Assembly (NCBI GenBank): GCA_021812505.1
Contig: JAKANG010000003.1
Coordinates: 1 to 16,270, forward strand
DNA from: Pseudomonadota bacterium
GTDB taxonomy: Bacteria; Pseudomonadota; Alphaproteobacteria; Rhizobiales; Beijerinckiaceae
Direction: 5' to 3'
Length of the DNA: 16,270 nt
Shown here: positions 1 to 7,693 of the stretch, in pieces
How positions within the stretch are numbered: the first letter of the stretch is position 1
Layout: the number at the start of each line of letters is the position of its first letter
Program-made: the position numbers and the translations under genes
The notes under the pieces: generated by a model
What the model saw: the letters and a program-made list of their open reading frames with translations, nothing else
Told to the model about the DNA's origin: nothing
Database searches by the model: none

Positions 1-178
1 TGTGGAGGTCGTTCCGCCTTCCGATGTTCCCGCGCTGGAACAGGCGATCCGGCGCATGGCGGCTTTCGTCGCCCGTCAGTCGCATGACCGTGCGATCCTG
101 TCCGAGGCGGACAAGGCGGAGTTGAGCTGGGCGGCCTATGCGCGGCGCTACAGCGCGTTCCTGCAGACGATCGTGTGA
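1..178 (+). CDS. C-terminal end of a probable GT4 glycosyltransferase (5' partial)
   Basis: An open frame enters from the left edge (first full codon at base 2) and stops at TGA 176-178, giving 58 visible residues. The sequence has the look of the C-terminal helix of a family 4 glycosyltransferase: a segment VVPPSDVPALEQAIRRMA resembles the usual 'value-proline-aspartate, allocate' stretch after the nucleotide-sugar site. It is followed by an aromatic W-x-x-Y-A-R-R-Y helix near the end, which in GT4 enzymes crosses back to the N-terminal domain. The catalytic part lies outside the window, so donor and acceptor sugars are unknown. It is followed after 8 nt by the next polysaccharide gene, which supports membership of the same operon. 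The family call rests only on the tail and on context. Confidence 0.6.
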   Translation, partial: VEVVPPSDVPALEQAIRRMAAFVARQSHDRAILSEADKAELSWAAYARRYSAFLQTIV

Positions 179-181
179 GGG
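177..181 (+). promoter_or_regulatory. Shine-Dalgarno deciding the start of the DUF6625 gene
   Basis: GAGGG lies 5 nt before ATG 187. In-frame GTG codons at 175 and 181 would extend the protein by 4 or 2 residues. GTG 175 would give a GTGA overlap with the upstream stop but has no visible ribosome-binding sequence, so ATG 187 is preferred. Confidence 0.55.
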
Positions 182-186
182 TGAAA

Positions 187-1161
187 ATGGCGCGCGCCGG
201 CTTTCCCAGGGTCGTGATCATCGCCGTTTATTTCGGACGCCTGCCGGCGTATTTCCAGCTCTGGCTCGACGCCTGCCGCCGCAATCACGCCTTCGACTGG
301 CTCGTCGTCACCGACGCCGAGACGGCGGCCTATGACTGGCCCGCCAATGTGCGTGCGCGACCGATGACTCTCATGCAATTTCGCGCGCGGATGAGCGCGA
401 CGCTGGGGCTCGAGATCCATTTGCGCAGCCCCTACAAGGCTTGCGACTTCAGGCCGATCTTCTGGACCCTGCTCGAAGGCGAGGAGCGCGCCTGTGACTT
501 CTGGGGCCACTGCGACCTCGATGTGATCTTCGGCAATCTCGCACGCTATGTCACGATCGAGATGTTGGCGCGCTACGACCGGATTTTCACGCTCGGCCAT
601 CTCACGCTCTATCGCAACGCAGACTTCAGCAACCGCATGGGTCTGCGTCCTCATCGTGCGCTCGACTGGCGCGAAATTCTCTCGGATCCCGAACATCGCG
701 GTTTCGACGAACATATCGGCGTCGGCCTGATCTGGCGCGACCATCGCGCGCGGATGTTCAAGGATGAGTCGATTGTCGCGGATATCGATCCCGCCATCGC
801 CCGCTTCGAGCGCGTCGCGCCCTATCGCAATGACCGGGAGCAATTGTTCTTCCACGATCGCGGCCGGGTTCTGCGCGTCTTCTGGCGCAACGGGCGCAGG
901 GACGAGGAGGAATTCGCTTATATCCATTTCCAGAAGCGCCGGAGCATGACCGCGCTCCCGCCCCCGGGAACCGAAAGCTATGTCATCGCGCCGGGCGGAT
1001 TCTTCGCCTGCGACGCCTCGGATCTCTCGCCGGACCTCGCGCGCCGGCTCAATCCGTGGCGGCCGGACCTGCGCGATTCGTTTCATCGCTGGCGCAGCGC
1101 CTTTCGTAGCTTCCGGCGCAGAAAAGGCTTCGTCCGCGACCTGCGGAGGGCGGCGCCATGA
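187..1161 (+). CDS. DUF6625 family protein, probable glycosyltransferase
   Basis: A 324-residue soluble protein with no signal peptide or membrane segment. The N-terminus is a beta-strand (VVIIAVYFGRLPAYFQLWL) of the type that begins a GT-A nucleotide-sugar fold. Residues 105-116 (FWGHCDLDVIFG, with Asp110 and Asp112) form a DxD-like motif in the strongly conserved block I associate with DUF6625, a family found in polysaccharide clusters. A second conserved-looking block is FTLGHLTLYRN near residue 140. A role in adding a sugar to the repeat unit is inferred from the DxD motif and from neighbouring glycosyltransferases; no activity is known to me for the family. The stop overlaps the next start (ATGA, 1158-1161), so translation is probably coupled. 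Family recognition is fairly secure and function much less so. Confidence 0.75.
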   Translation: MARAGFPRVVIIAVYFGRLPAYFQLWLDACRRNHAFDWLVVTDAETAAYDWPANVRARPMTLMQFRARMSATLGLEIHLRSPYKACDFRPIFWTLLEGEERACDFWGHCDLDVIFGNLARYVTIEMLARYDRIFTLGHLTLYRNADFSNRMGLRPHRALDWREILSDPEHRGFDEHIGVGLIWRDHRARMFKDESIVADIDPAIARFERVAPYRNDREQLFFHDRGRVLRVFWRNGRRDEEEFAYIHFQKRRSMTALPPPGTESYVIAPGGFFACDASDLSPDLARRLNPWRPDLRDSFHRWRSAFRSFRRRKGFVRDLRRAAP

Positions 1162-2279
1162 CGCCGGCCCGGCGCGACGCGATCGTCCTCTCCGCGGCCG
1201 GGGCGGCGACGATCTCGCCACAGGCCTCGCGACGGCTGGAGGCTCTGCGCGTCTTTCTGCTCGCGGAGGTTTTTCTCGGCCATATCGCGGCAGTCGGCCT
1301 GCCGACCATACCGGAAATGGCGCGCGCGCCGAGCGCCTTTCATGTTGTCGCAATCGTCTTCCGGTTGTTGACGCGCTTTGGCCCCCAGGCCGCCTATCTC
1401 TTCGTCTTTCTCAGCGGCTTCCTTGTGGGCGGCGGTTTGCTGCGCGACCGGCTGTCCGGGCGTCCGCCGGCCTTTCGCGCCTTCATCGTGCAACGCATGA
1501 CGAGGATCCTGCCCAACCTGTTCTGGGCGCTGCTCCTGTCAGCCGCCTTCGATCTGTCCGGCGCCTTTCTGTTGGGCGCGGCGCCGCTCTATCGCGCACA
1601 GAATTACGATTATGTCGCCGCGCTGACGCCGACGCTTTTCTTCGCCAACCTGCTCAGCCTCCAGCCGACTTTCGTCGGCGCCTTCGGCTCCAACGGCCCG
1701 CTTTGGACGCTCGGCTATATCGTCCAGTTTTACCTTGCTGGCTTTGCTGCCGTCCGTTTCCTGTCGGCGCCGCATTCGTGGCGAGGCGCCGCGATTTTGG
1801 CGGCTCTGCCGATCATCGCCTTTTTCCGACACGAATGGTTGTGCCTCTTTCTCGTCTGGGGCGTCGGAGCCATTCTTCGCGTCATCCGGCCAAGGCGTGA
1901 TTTCGGTTGGGCCCCGCTCGCTTTTGGCCTGGCGCTTTTCGTATTCGCGAATCTGCTCTCGCCGCTGCCGTCAATTCTGCTCTGCGGCGTCTCCGGCGCC
2001 GGGATGATCCTCTGGGCCCAGGGCGCGCGGCGCGAATGGCCGGCCGCTGCTCGTGGCCGGATCAACCAAATCGCGAGCCTGGGCTATGAGGTCTACGCAA
2101 TCCATTATCCGGCGACCTTTTTCATCTTTGCGGTGATCTTCGGCGACAAGGCGACGACATTTGTCTCTTTCCTGGCCTTTCTGGCGCTCTCGACCGCCGT
2201 CGTCCTGGCGTTGGCCGCGACGATCCGGCTTCTGGTCCACGGAGCCGATCGTCTCGCCCTGGCGGAGGCGGCTTCATGA
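1158..2279 (+). CDS. Acyltransferase-3 family membrane O-acyltransferase (OafA/ExoZ-like)
   Basis: A 373-residue polytopic inner-membrane protein with about ten hydrophobic segments, matching the usual size of acyltransferase-3 proteins without an SGNH domain. The family's essential arginine-x10-histidine motif is visible in the first helix as Arg31 and His42 (LRVFLLAEVFLGHIA). A second typical basic motif, RMTRILPNLFW, follows near residue 115. Members transfer acetyl or other acyl groups onto lipopolysaccharide, capsule or exopolysaccharide sugars at the membrane. Context points to modification of the repeat unit made by this operon; donor and target position cannot be read from sequence. 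The start has GGAGG (1145-1149) 8 nt upstream and overlaps the preceding stop by 4 nt; the end overlaps the next start by 4 nt. Confidence 0.88.
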   Translation: MTPARRDAIVLSAAGAATISPQASRRLEALRVFLLAEVFLGHIAAVGLPTIPEMARAPSAFHVVAIVFRLLTRFGPQAAYLFVFLSGFLVGGGLLRDRLSGRPPAFRAFIVQRMTRILPNLFWALLLSAAFDLSGAFLLGAAPLYRAQNYDYVAALTPTLFFANLLSLQPTFVGAFGSNGPLWTLGYIVQFYLAGFAAVRFLSAPHSWRGAAILAALPIIAFFRHEWLCLFLVWGVGAILRVIRPRRDFGWAPLAFGLALFVFANLLSPLPSILLCGVSGAGMILWAQGARREWPAAARGRINQIASLGYEVYAIHYPATFFIFAVIFGDKATTFVSFLAFLALSTAVVLALAATIRLLVHGADRLALAEAAS

Positions 2280-3280
2280 GCGCGCCCCGGATCAGCGTCC
2301 TCATGACAATATACAACGGCGCGGCGTTTCTTCGTCCGGCTATCGAAAGCGTGCTCGCCCAGAGTTTTTGCGATTTCGAATTCGTCCTCGTCGACGACGG
2401 CAGCGCCGACGAATCGCGCGACATCGTTCGGTCCTTCGCCGATGTGCGAATCCGTCTGATCGAAGCGCCGCATGCGGGTTTGACGGCCGCGCTCAATCGC
2501 GGCGGCGCGGCCTGCCGCGGCGATCTGATCGCACGCATGGACGCCGACGACATCGCTGCGCCGGAACGTTTCGCCGCCCAGGCCGACCGGTTCGATCGCG
2601 AGCCCGATCTCGATGTGCTCTGCTCTGACGCGCGATTGATCGACGCGCGCGGCCAGACCATCGGAGCCCATCGCATGGGAGATTGGAACGGCGACATTTT
2701 GCGCGAGGCCTTGCTCCATCGCCGCCGCGCCATGCCGATCATTCATCCAAGCGTCATGATGCGCCGAAAGCTCTTCGCGCGGTTGGAGGGCTATCGCGAT
2801 TTTTCTTGCGCCGAGGACCATGACTTCTGGTTGCGCGCGATGGGAGCCGGCGCCCGTTTCGACCATGTCGCACGCCCGCTTCTGTCCTATCGCGTCCATG
2901 CGAAAGGCCTCTCGCGCGCCAAAAGAGTCGAGCAGGCGAAGAACAGCCTGATGAGCGTCGTCGCGCATCTGGCGCGGGAAAAGACCGGCGTCGATCTTTT
3001 TGTGGAGCGGCCGGACCTGCTCCATCATTGCCGCGAAGAGATCGGCGCTGTCCTGGCGCGCGAAATCCTGCCGGCGGAGGCTTCGTTCGCAACGATCAAG
3101 AAGCTAACCCGTGCAGGCGATTTCGCGCGCGGCGCGCTCGCCTTCGCCTGCGCGACTTTCCGGCACGGCGCGAAAATCCTGCCCGCGCGCCGTCGCGCCT
3201 TTCTGCGTCGCCTGAGCGAGTCGTCCGCGGCGCGCGTCGCCGACCAGTTGCGCGCCGCGCGCCTCGGAAGGGTCCGCTGA
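2276..3280 (+). CDS. Family 2 glycosyltransferase (GT-A fold)
   Basis: A 334-residue protein whose first 220 residues are a clear GT2 domain: ISVLMTIYNGAAFLRPAIESVL at the N-terminus, VDDGSADES at 39-47 for nucleotide binding, and the DxD metal site in RMDADD at 87-92. HPSVMMRR lies near 157, and AEDHDFWLR at 179-187 supplies the acidic ED pair expected to act as or near the catalytic base. It should transfer one sugar from a nucleotide-sugar donor to the growing lipid-linked repeat unit on the cytoplasmic side; the sugar cannot be assigned. The C-terminal ~100 residues are basic, which could help membrane association. GGAGG (2264-2268) lies 7 nt before the ATG. The gene overlaps the previous one by 4 nt and the next by 1 nt (TGATG). 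Confidence 0.92.
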   Translation: MSAPRISVLMTIYNGAAFLRPAIESVLAQSFCDFEFVLVDDGSADESRDIVRSFADVRIRLIEAPHAGLTAALNRGGAACRGDLIARMDADDIAAPERFAAQADRFDREPDLDVLCSDARLIDARGQTIGAHRMGDWNGDILREALLHRRRAMPIIHPSVMMRRKLFARLEGYRDFSCAEDHDFWLRAMGAGARFDHVARPLLSYRVHAKGLSRAKRVEQAKNSLMSVVAHLAREKTGVDLFVERPDLLHHCREEIGAVLAREILPAEASFATIKKLTRAGDFARGALAFACATFRHGAKILPARRRAFLRRLSESSAARVADQLRAARLGRVR

Positions 3281-4668
3281 TGTCGGCGTCGTTCATTCTC
3301 GCCTTGGTCTATCTGCTGACCTGCCTCGGGCTCATCCTGCGCATGGTCCGCCGCCGGACCTTGCTCTCGGTTCATATCGGCGCGCTCGCCGTGTTTTCGA
3401 TCGGCTATTATCCTCTTCCGGTCCTGTTCAAGCCGCTCTCGCCGCTCGCCTTGATCGCCGACGAAAAAGTCTTCCAGGCGCTGCTGATCCATTATCTCTT
3501 CCTTTGCGCCATCGTGGTCAGCAGCCTTTGGATGACCCGCTTCACCGCGGCGGTCGCGCCGATGCGTTTCGGCGCCATGGACCCCATTGCCTTCCGCCAT
3601 CGCGCCGCGATCGCCTGGGTGGCCTTCGGCCTGTATCTCGTCTATGTCGCGACGACGTCGCGCACCTCCTATTCCTCGGAAGATTTCGACGCCTTTTTCC
3701 AGCAGCAGTCGAATTTTCGCGCGCTTGTTTCTGCGCTCGCCGGATTCTGCGCCGGCTTCATCAGCCTCGCCTATGCGGCCGCCGCGGCGGGCGGCCAGCG
3801 CCGCGCGCAATTCACCTTCGGCGCCATGATCATCCTGATGGTCGCACTCGCGTTGCCGTTGGGGCAGCGGCTGGCGGCGATCGCGCCGATCATCATGCTG
3901 TTCGCCGCCATGGCCTCGATGCGCCAGACCGGAAAGGCCTTGCGCATCCTCGTCGTCGCGGTCGTCTTCCTGATGGCCGTCAGCCCCTTCGCGGTCTATC
4001 TGCGCGAGGCGCGGCGCGCGAAAAGCGGCGAGTTCCTGAGCGCCGCCGAAGTCGCCGGCCATTACCAGCTGTCGAGCAATCCGGCGATGCAGAGCTTCCA
4101 GTCGGTGATCGACCGCAGCGACCTCGTCTTCAATACCGTCTTCATGAAGGATTACATCGACCGCACGGGCTTTGCGAACTGGACCTATTATTATTCGGTT
4201 CTGGTCGCGCCCATTCCCCGTCTGATCTATCCGGACAAGCCCTATGTGCTGAGCGACGACGGCACGATCGAAGGCGACATTTCGGTCAAGGCGTGGCGGC
4301 TGGCGTTCGGCACGTTTGGCAGCCTGACCGCTTTCGGCGGGCTCACCGCCTATCGCGAGGGCGGTTGGATCGGCGTGGTCCTCGATGGTCTGGCGCTCGG
4401 CGCCCTCTTCGCCTTTCTGGCGCGCTGGCTCGGCGAAGGGAGTTTCCTGGCGCGTGTGTTCTACGCCCATTTCTTCCTGCTCTTCGCCGTGCAAAAAGCG
4501 CCGCCTTGCTTCTTCGAGGCGCTGGCGAGTCTTTTAGGTCTTCTGCCTCTTCTCCTCGCGTTGCTGGCGGTTGGGCTCGCGCCAGTCTTCACCCGCCTCG
4601 CGCCGCGGCCATCGAGGGGAGGGGCGCGCGAAGCGCGCGTTGCGCCGATCTCCGGGCGCGCATCGTGA
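3280..4668 (+). CDS. Wzy-like O-antigen/oligosaccharide repeat-unit polymerase
   Basis: A 462-residue, very hydrophobic protein with roughly ten or more predicted membrane helices spread over its whole length. There is a larger hydrophilic stretch at about residues 245-310 that would be the periplasmic loop. The segment IPRLIYPDKP at about 312-321 is characteristic of the oligosaccharide repeat-unit polymerase families, as is the following conserved glycine-rich run (FGTFGSLTAFGG). Such proteins join lipid-linked repeat units into a long chain at the periplasmic face. Sequence identity within Wzy families is low, so the call combines topology, this motif and operon position. The start is ATG 3280, sharing its A with the upstream stop (TGATG) and preceded by GGAAGGG (3266-3272). 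The frame is open further upstream to 3028, but that part lies inside the GT2 gene. Confidence 0.7.
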   Translation: MSASFILALVYLLTCLGLILRMVRRRTLLSVHIGALAVFSIGYYPLPVLFKPLSPLALIADEKVFQALLIHYLFLCAIVVSSLWMTRFTAAVAPMRFGAMDPIAFRHRAAIAWVAFGLYLVYVATTSRTSYSSEDFDAFFQQQSNFRALVSALAGFCAGFISLAYAAAAAGGQRRAQFTFGAMIILMVALALPLGQRLAAIAPIIMLFAAMASMRQTGKALRILVVAVVFLMAVSPFAVYLREARRAKSGEFLSAAEVAGHYQLSSNPAMQSFQSVIDRSDLVFNTVFMKDYIDRTGFANWTYYYSVLVAPIPRLIYPDKPYVLSDDGTIEGDISVKAWRLAFGTFGSLTAFGGLTAYREGGWIGVVLDGLALGALFAFLARWLGEGSFLARVFYAHFFLLFAVQKAPPCFFEALASLLGLLPLLLALLAVGLAPVFTRLAPRPSRGGAREARVAPISGRAS

Positions 4669-4889
4669 GGGAGGGCGCCTCGTTTCCTCGTTCGCGGCGG
4701 CTGCCGGTCATCGGCGCGGCGGCCCTGAAGCTCGATCGCGTGGCCTTCCCGATCCATGTCGTCGCGCAAAAGTCGGCGGATTACGAGTTGGTCGCGCCCG
4801 CCGCCCGCTTCTACTTTGCCGGCGATTGTTCGGCCTTCGTGAGGGCTCGGGCGCAGCAAACCTCAGGGCAGAAGGAGGGCGACCCATGA
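4665..4889 (+). CDS. Small conserved-position protein of unknown function (74 aa) between wzy and wcaF
   Basis: I do not recognise this protein. It fills the only apparent gap in the operon. A GTG start at 4665 overlaps the polymerase stop by 4 nt (GTGA, 4665-4668), and its TGA at 4887-4889 overlaps the next ATG by 4 nt (ATGA, 4886-4889). Both junction types match the rest of the operon, which is the main evidence that it is real. Composition is protein-like and not arginine-dominated, with aromatic and acidic residues (for example FPIHVVAQKSADYELV and FYFAGDCSAF), and third positions are mostly G/C. The other forward frame here reads as an Arg-rich shadow. No signal peptide or membrane helix is evident. 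It has no good Shine-Dalgarno, so it would depend on coupling to the polymerase. It could instead be untranslated leader or a gene remnant. Confidence 0.55.
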   Translation: MREGASFPRSRRLPVIGAAALKLDRVAFPIHVVAQKSADYELVAPAARFYFAGDCSAFVRARAQQTSGQKEGDP

Positions 4890-5470
4890 ATGCGTTGCTG
4901 GACCCAATACGGTTCCGGCCGCGCGACGGCGGTCCGAGCTTTACGCTTCGGCACAGGCTTTTCCGCCTCGCCTGGACAATCGTCTGGAACGGGCTAGGGG
5001 TCTGGACCCCGACGCCGCTTTTCGCTTGGCGCCGGGCGCTTGCCCGCGCCTTCGGGGCGCGGATCGCCGCCACCGCAAGGATCTATCCCCGCGTACGAAT
5101 CTGGCACCCGCCTCATCTCGAAATGGCGGAGCGCGCCTGTCTCGCGCGTGGCGTCGATTGCTATTGCATGGCGCCGGTGCGGCTCGGGGCCCATGCGTTG
5201 GTCTCGCAGGGCGCGCGGCTCTGCGCCGGCGATCATGACGTCGACGATCCCGATTTTCGATTGCGGGTCCGGCCGATCGTCCTCGGCGCCGAGGCCTGGG
5301 TCGCGGCCGAGGCTTTCGTCGGCCCCGGCGTCACGCTCCAGGAAGGCGCCGTGCTCGGCGCGCGCGGCGTCGCCTTTCGCGACCTCGGCGCCTGGACCGT
5401 CCATGTCGGCAATCCGGCGCGACCGCTGCGCGCGCGCCGCCGGCCGGCTTCTTCGACAAATGCGGATTAA
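4886..5470 (+). CDS. WcaF-type colanic acid/EPS acetyltransferase (left-handed beta-helix)
   Basis: A 194-residue protein of the length usual for WcaF-like hexapeptide acetyltransferases. The N-terminal 60 residues carry the family's aromatic/basic helix (LFRLAWTIVWNGLGVWTP), followed by imperfect hexapeptide repeats from about 60 to 175. CAGDHDVDDPDFRL at 113-126 holds the catalytic histidine (His117) in the typical C-x-G-x-H-D context. Next come the PIVLGAEAWVAAEAFVGPGV block and the terminal GNPARP at 175-180. It should transfer acetyl from acetyl-CoA to a sugar hydroxyl of the repeat-unit precursor in the cytoplasm. Together with the acyltransferase-3 gene upstream, it gives the cluster two acyl-decoration enzymes of different types. 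The start has GGAGG (4874-4878) 7 nt upstream and overlaps the small upstream gene by 4 nt. Confidence 0.88.
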   Translation: MNALLDPIRFRPRDGGPSFTLRHRLFRLAWTIVWNGLGVWTPTPLFAWRRALARAFGARIAATARIYPRVRIWHPPHLEMAERACLARGVDCYCMAPVRLGAHALVSQGARLCAGDHDVDDPDFRLRVRPIVLGAEAWVAAEAFVGPGVTLQEGAVLGARGVAFRDLGAWTVHVGNPARPLRARRRPASSTNAD

Positions 5471-5474
5471 GCCC

Positions 5475-6470
5475 ATGATCGACCTGACCGTGATCATTCT
5501 GACTTTCAATGAGGAGAGGCACATCGAACGCGCGATCCGCTCGCTCGGCGGGCTTGCGACCGACATTTTCGTCGTCGATTCCTTCTCGACCGACAGCACC
5601 GCGGCCACCGCCGAGCGGCTGGGCGCGAAGGTTCTGCGGAACCGCTTCGTCAATCAGGCGAAGCAATTCCAATGGGCGCTGGACAACGCTCCGGTCCGCA
5701 CGGGCTGGATCATGCGGCTCGACGCCGACGAGACGTTGGAGCCAGAGTTGGTGGGCGAGATTCGCGCGACCCTGTCGAACCTTCCCCCCGACGTGGTCGG
5801 CGTAAACTTGCGCAGGCGCCATATCTTCATGGGGCGCTGGATTCAGCATGGCGGGCGCTATCCGCTGATCTTGCTACGCATTTTTCGTCGCGGCTTCGGC
5901 AGCGTCGAGGACCGCTGGATGGACGAGCACCTGACCGTGCGCGACGGCAAAACCCTGACCTTCACGCAGGATTTTTCCGATATCAACCTCGGCGATCTCG
6001 CGTCGTTCACGGGTAAGCACAATGACTACGCCACGCGCGAGGCGATCGACGTGCTTGACCGGAAATATGGCCTCGGCCTGTCGCGCGCGCGCTCCCTTCC
6101 TGAGACGGCGCCGCGTCAGGCGGTTGCGAGGCGCTTCGTGAAGGAGAGGATCTACAGCAAGGCGCCGCTCTGGCTCGGGCCTGCCGGTTATTTCTTCTAC
6201 CGCTACATCCTGAGGCTCGGGTTCCTGGATGGCCGGGAAGGGCTCGTTTATCACGTCCTCCAGGGCTTCTGGTATAGGTTCCTGGTCGGGGCGAGGATCC
6301 TCGAATTTGAAAAGCGGCTCGCTTCCATTTCGGGCGCGCAGGACAAGGTCGCGGCGCTGGAAGGACTGACTGGCCGTGCTCTGAGCGATCGGGAGCACGA
6401 GCCGCGCGCCGCGGACGAGGCGATCGAGCGGGTCCGCTTCGCCTTCGGACGTTTGAGGACGAGCCCGTGA
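5475..6470 (+). CDS. Family 2 glycosyltransferase, WaaE/LgtF-like
   Basis: A 331-residue GT2 enzyme. MIDLTVIILTFNEERHIERAI opens the fold, VVDSFSTDST (33-42) is the nucleotide-binding strand typical of the WaaE/KdtX/LgtF branch, and RLDADE (81-86) contains the DxD metal site. EDRWMDEHLTV (about 145-155) and GKHNDYATREA further on match the conserved C-terminal part of that branch, whose members add beta-linked glucose to lipopolysaccharide core or exopolysaccharide acceptors. The specific sugar here is not assignable. ATG 5475 follows the acetyltransferase stop by 4 nt and has only a weak GCGGA upstream; ATG 5460 would add five residues and overlap wcaF but has no Shine-Dalgarno at all. The stop overlaps the next GTG start (GTGA, 6467-6470). 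Confidence 0.88.
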   Translation: MIDLTVIILTFNEERHIERAIRSLGGLATDIFVVDSFSTDSTAATAERLGAKVLRNRFVNQAKQFQWALDNAPVRTGWIMRLDADETLEPELVGEIRATLSNLPPDVVGVNLRRRHIFMGRWIQHGGRYPLILLRIFRRGFGSVEDRWMDEHLTVRDGKTLTFTQDFSDINLGDLASFTGKHNDYATREAIDVLDRKYGLGLSRARSLPETAPRQAVARRFVKERIYSKAPLWLGPAGYFFYRYILRLGFLDGREGLVYHVLQGFWYRFLVGARILEFEKRLASISGAQDKVAALEGLTGRALSDREHEPRAADEAIERVRFAFGRLRTSP

Positions 6471-7693
6471 AAATCCTTCATATCATCGCTTCGGTCGATC
6501 CGCGAACCGGCGGCCCCATTCAGGGGGTTGTCCTGAGTTCGCAGATCTGGCGCGCGCACGGCCATGAGCGCGACATTCTCAGCCTGGACCCGCCCACGGC
6601 GCCCTGGGTCGGGGCCTGCCCGGTCACGACTTTCGCCGTCGGCATGAAAGGGCCGGTCCACGACTGGATCCGGCGCCGCCTGCCTTGGGCGCGCTATGCC
6701 TATACGCCGGGCCTGAAGCGCTGGCTGACGCGCAATGTCAGCCAATATGACGCGGTCGTCGTCAATGGCCTGTGGAATTACGCCTCGCTTGGCGCCTGGC
6801 GGGCCCTGCGCGGCACGGCTACGCCCTTTTTCGTTTTTCCTCATGGGATGCTCGATCCCTGGTTCAATGAAGCCTATCCGCTCAAGGCGTTCTTCAAGAC
6901 GCTCTACTGGCGCCTCTTCGAGCACAAGACCCTGCGCGACGCGCGCGGCGTCCTGTTCACCTGCGAGGAGGAGCGGAGGCGCGCGGCGACGTCTTTTCGG
7001 CCTTATCGCGCCCGTGAAGCTGTTGTCGGCTACGGCGCGCGCGCGGCGGCGGGCGATCCCGTCGCGCAAAAGACGTCTTTTGCCGCCGCCGCGCCGGGAC
7101 TTGACGGACGGAACTTCATCCTGTTCCTTGGCCGCATTCACGAGAAAAAGGGGGTCGACCTCCTGATCGGCGCCTTCTCTCGGATCGCGACGGAATTCCC
7201 AGACCTCGACCTTGTGATCGCCGGTCCGGACACGTCCGGCCTGCGCGGGAGGCTGGAGGCGATTGGCGCCGGACAGGACTTCGCGCGCCGCATCCATTGG
7301 CCGGGCATGTTGGTGGGCGACGCCAAGTGGGGCGCCTTCCGTTCGGCTCGGTTTTTCGTCCTGCCGTCGCATCAGGAAAATTTCGGCGTGGCGGTCGCGG
7401 AGGCCTTGTCGCTCGGCGTTCCGGTCCTGGTCACCGACAAGGTCAATATCTGGCGTGAGGTCGAAGCCGACGGCGCCGGGATCGTCGTCCCCGACGATGC
7501 GCTGGGCGTCGAGCAAGGCCTGCGGCGGATGTGCGCCTTATCGCCTGCGCGAAGCGCGGCCATGGCCGAGGCCGCGCGCGCTTGCTTCGCCGCGCGCTAC
7601 GACCTTAACGCCAACGCCCTCAACCTGCTCGACCTGATGCGCGGGATGTGCGCGGACGAGGGCGCGCCGCGTCTTCAACAGGAGGGCTCCTGA
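6467..7693 (+). CDS. Family 4 glycosyltransferase (GT-B fold)
   Basis: A 408-residue retaining glycosyltransferase of the GT4 family. The N-terminal Rossmann-like domain begins [17 protein letters not shown] with the expected glycine-rich loop. A central [21 protein letters not shown] segment is common in EPS GT4 enzymes. The C-terminal domain has [18 protein letters not shown], where the basic residues contact the donor diphosphate, and the E-x7-E signature at Glu304 and Glu312 (ENFGVAVAE). It transfers one sugar of the repeat unit in the cytoplasm; donor unknown, with GDP-fucose or GDP-mannose plausible given the next gene. The GTG start has GAGGA (6455-6459) 7 nt upstream. The stop TGA shares its A with the next ATG (TGATG, 7691-7695). 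Confidence 0.92.
   Translation: MKILHIIASVDPRTGGPIQGVVLSSQIWRAHGHERDILSLDPPTAPWVGACPVTTFAVGMKGPVHDWIRRRLPWARYAYTPGLKRWLTRNVSQYDAVVVNGLWNYASLGAWRALRGTATPFFVFPHGMLDPWFNEAYPLKAFFKTLYWRLFEHKTLRDARGVLFTCEEERRRAATSFRPYRAREAVVGYGARAAAGDPVAQKTSFAAAAPGLDGRNFILFLGRIHEKKGVDLLIGAFSRIATEFPDLDLVIAGPDTSGLRGRLEAIGAGQDFARRIHWPGMLVGDAKWGAFRSARFFVLPSHQENFGVAVAEALSLGVPVLVTDKVNIWREVEADGAGIVVPDDALGVEQGLRRMCALSPARSAAMAEAARACFAARYDLNANALNLLDLMRGMCADEGAPRLQQEGS

Noticed and set aside
148..1353. 401-codon minus-strand open frame opposite the DUF6625 gene
   Set aside because: Arg/Pro/Ala-rich shadow with no recognisable domain; the plus-strand gene has family motifs and an operon context.
3025..4494. 489-codon minus-strand open frame opposite the polymerase gene
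   Set aside because: Composition dominated by Arg, Glu, Asp, Gln and Gly, as expected from the complement of a GC-rich membrane-protein gene; no domain.
6251..7516. 421-codon minus-strand open frame opposite the GT4 gene
   Set aside because: Charged low-complexity shadow of a clear GT4 gene; no motif and no ribosome-binding site.
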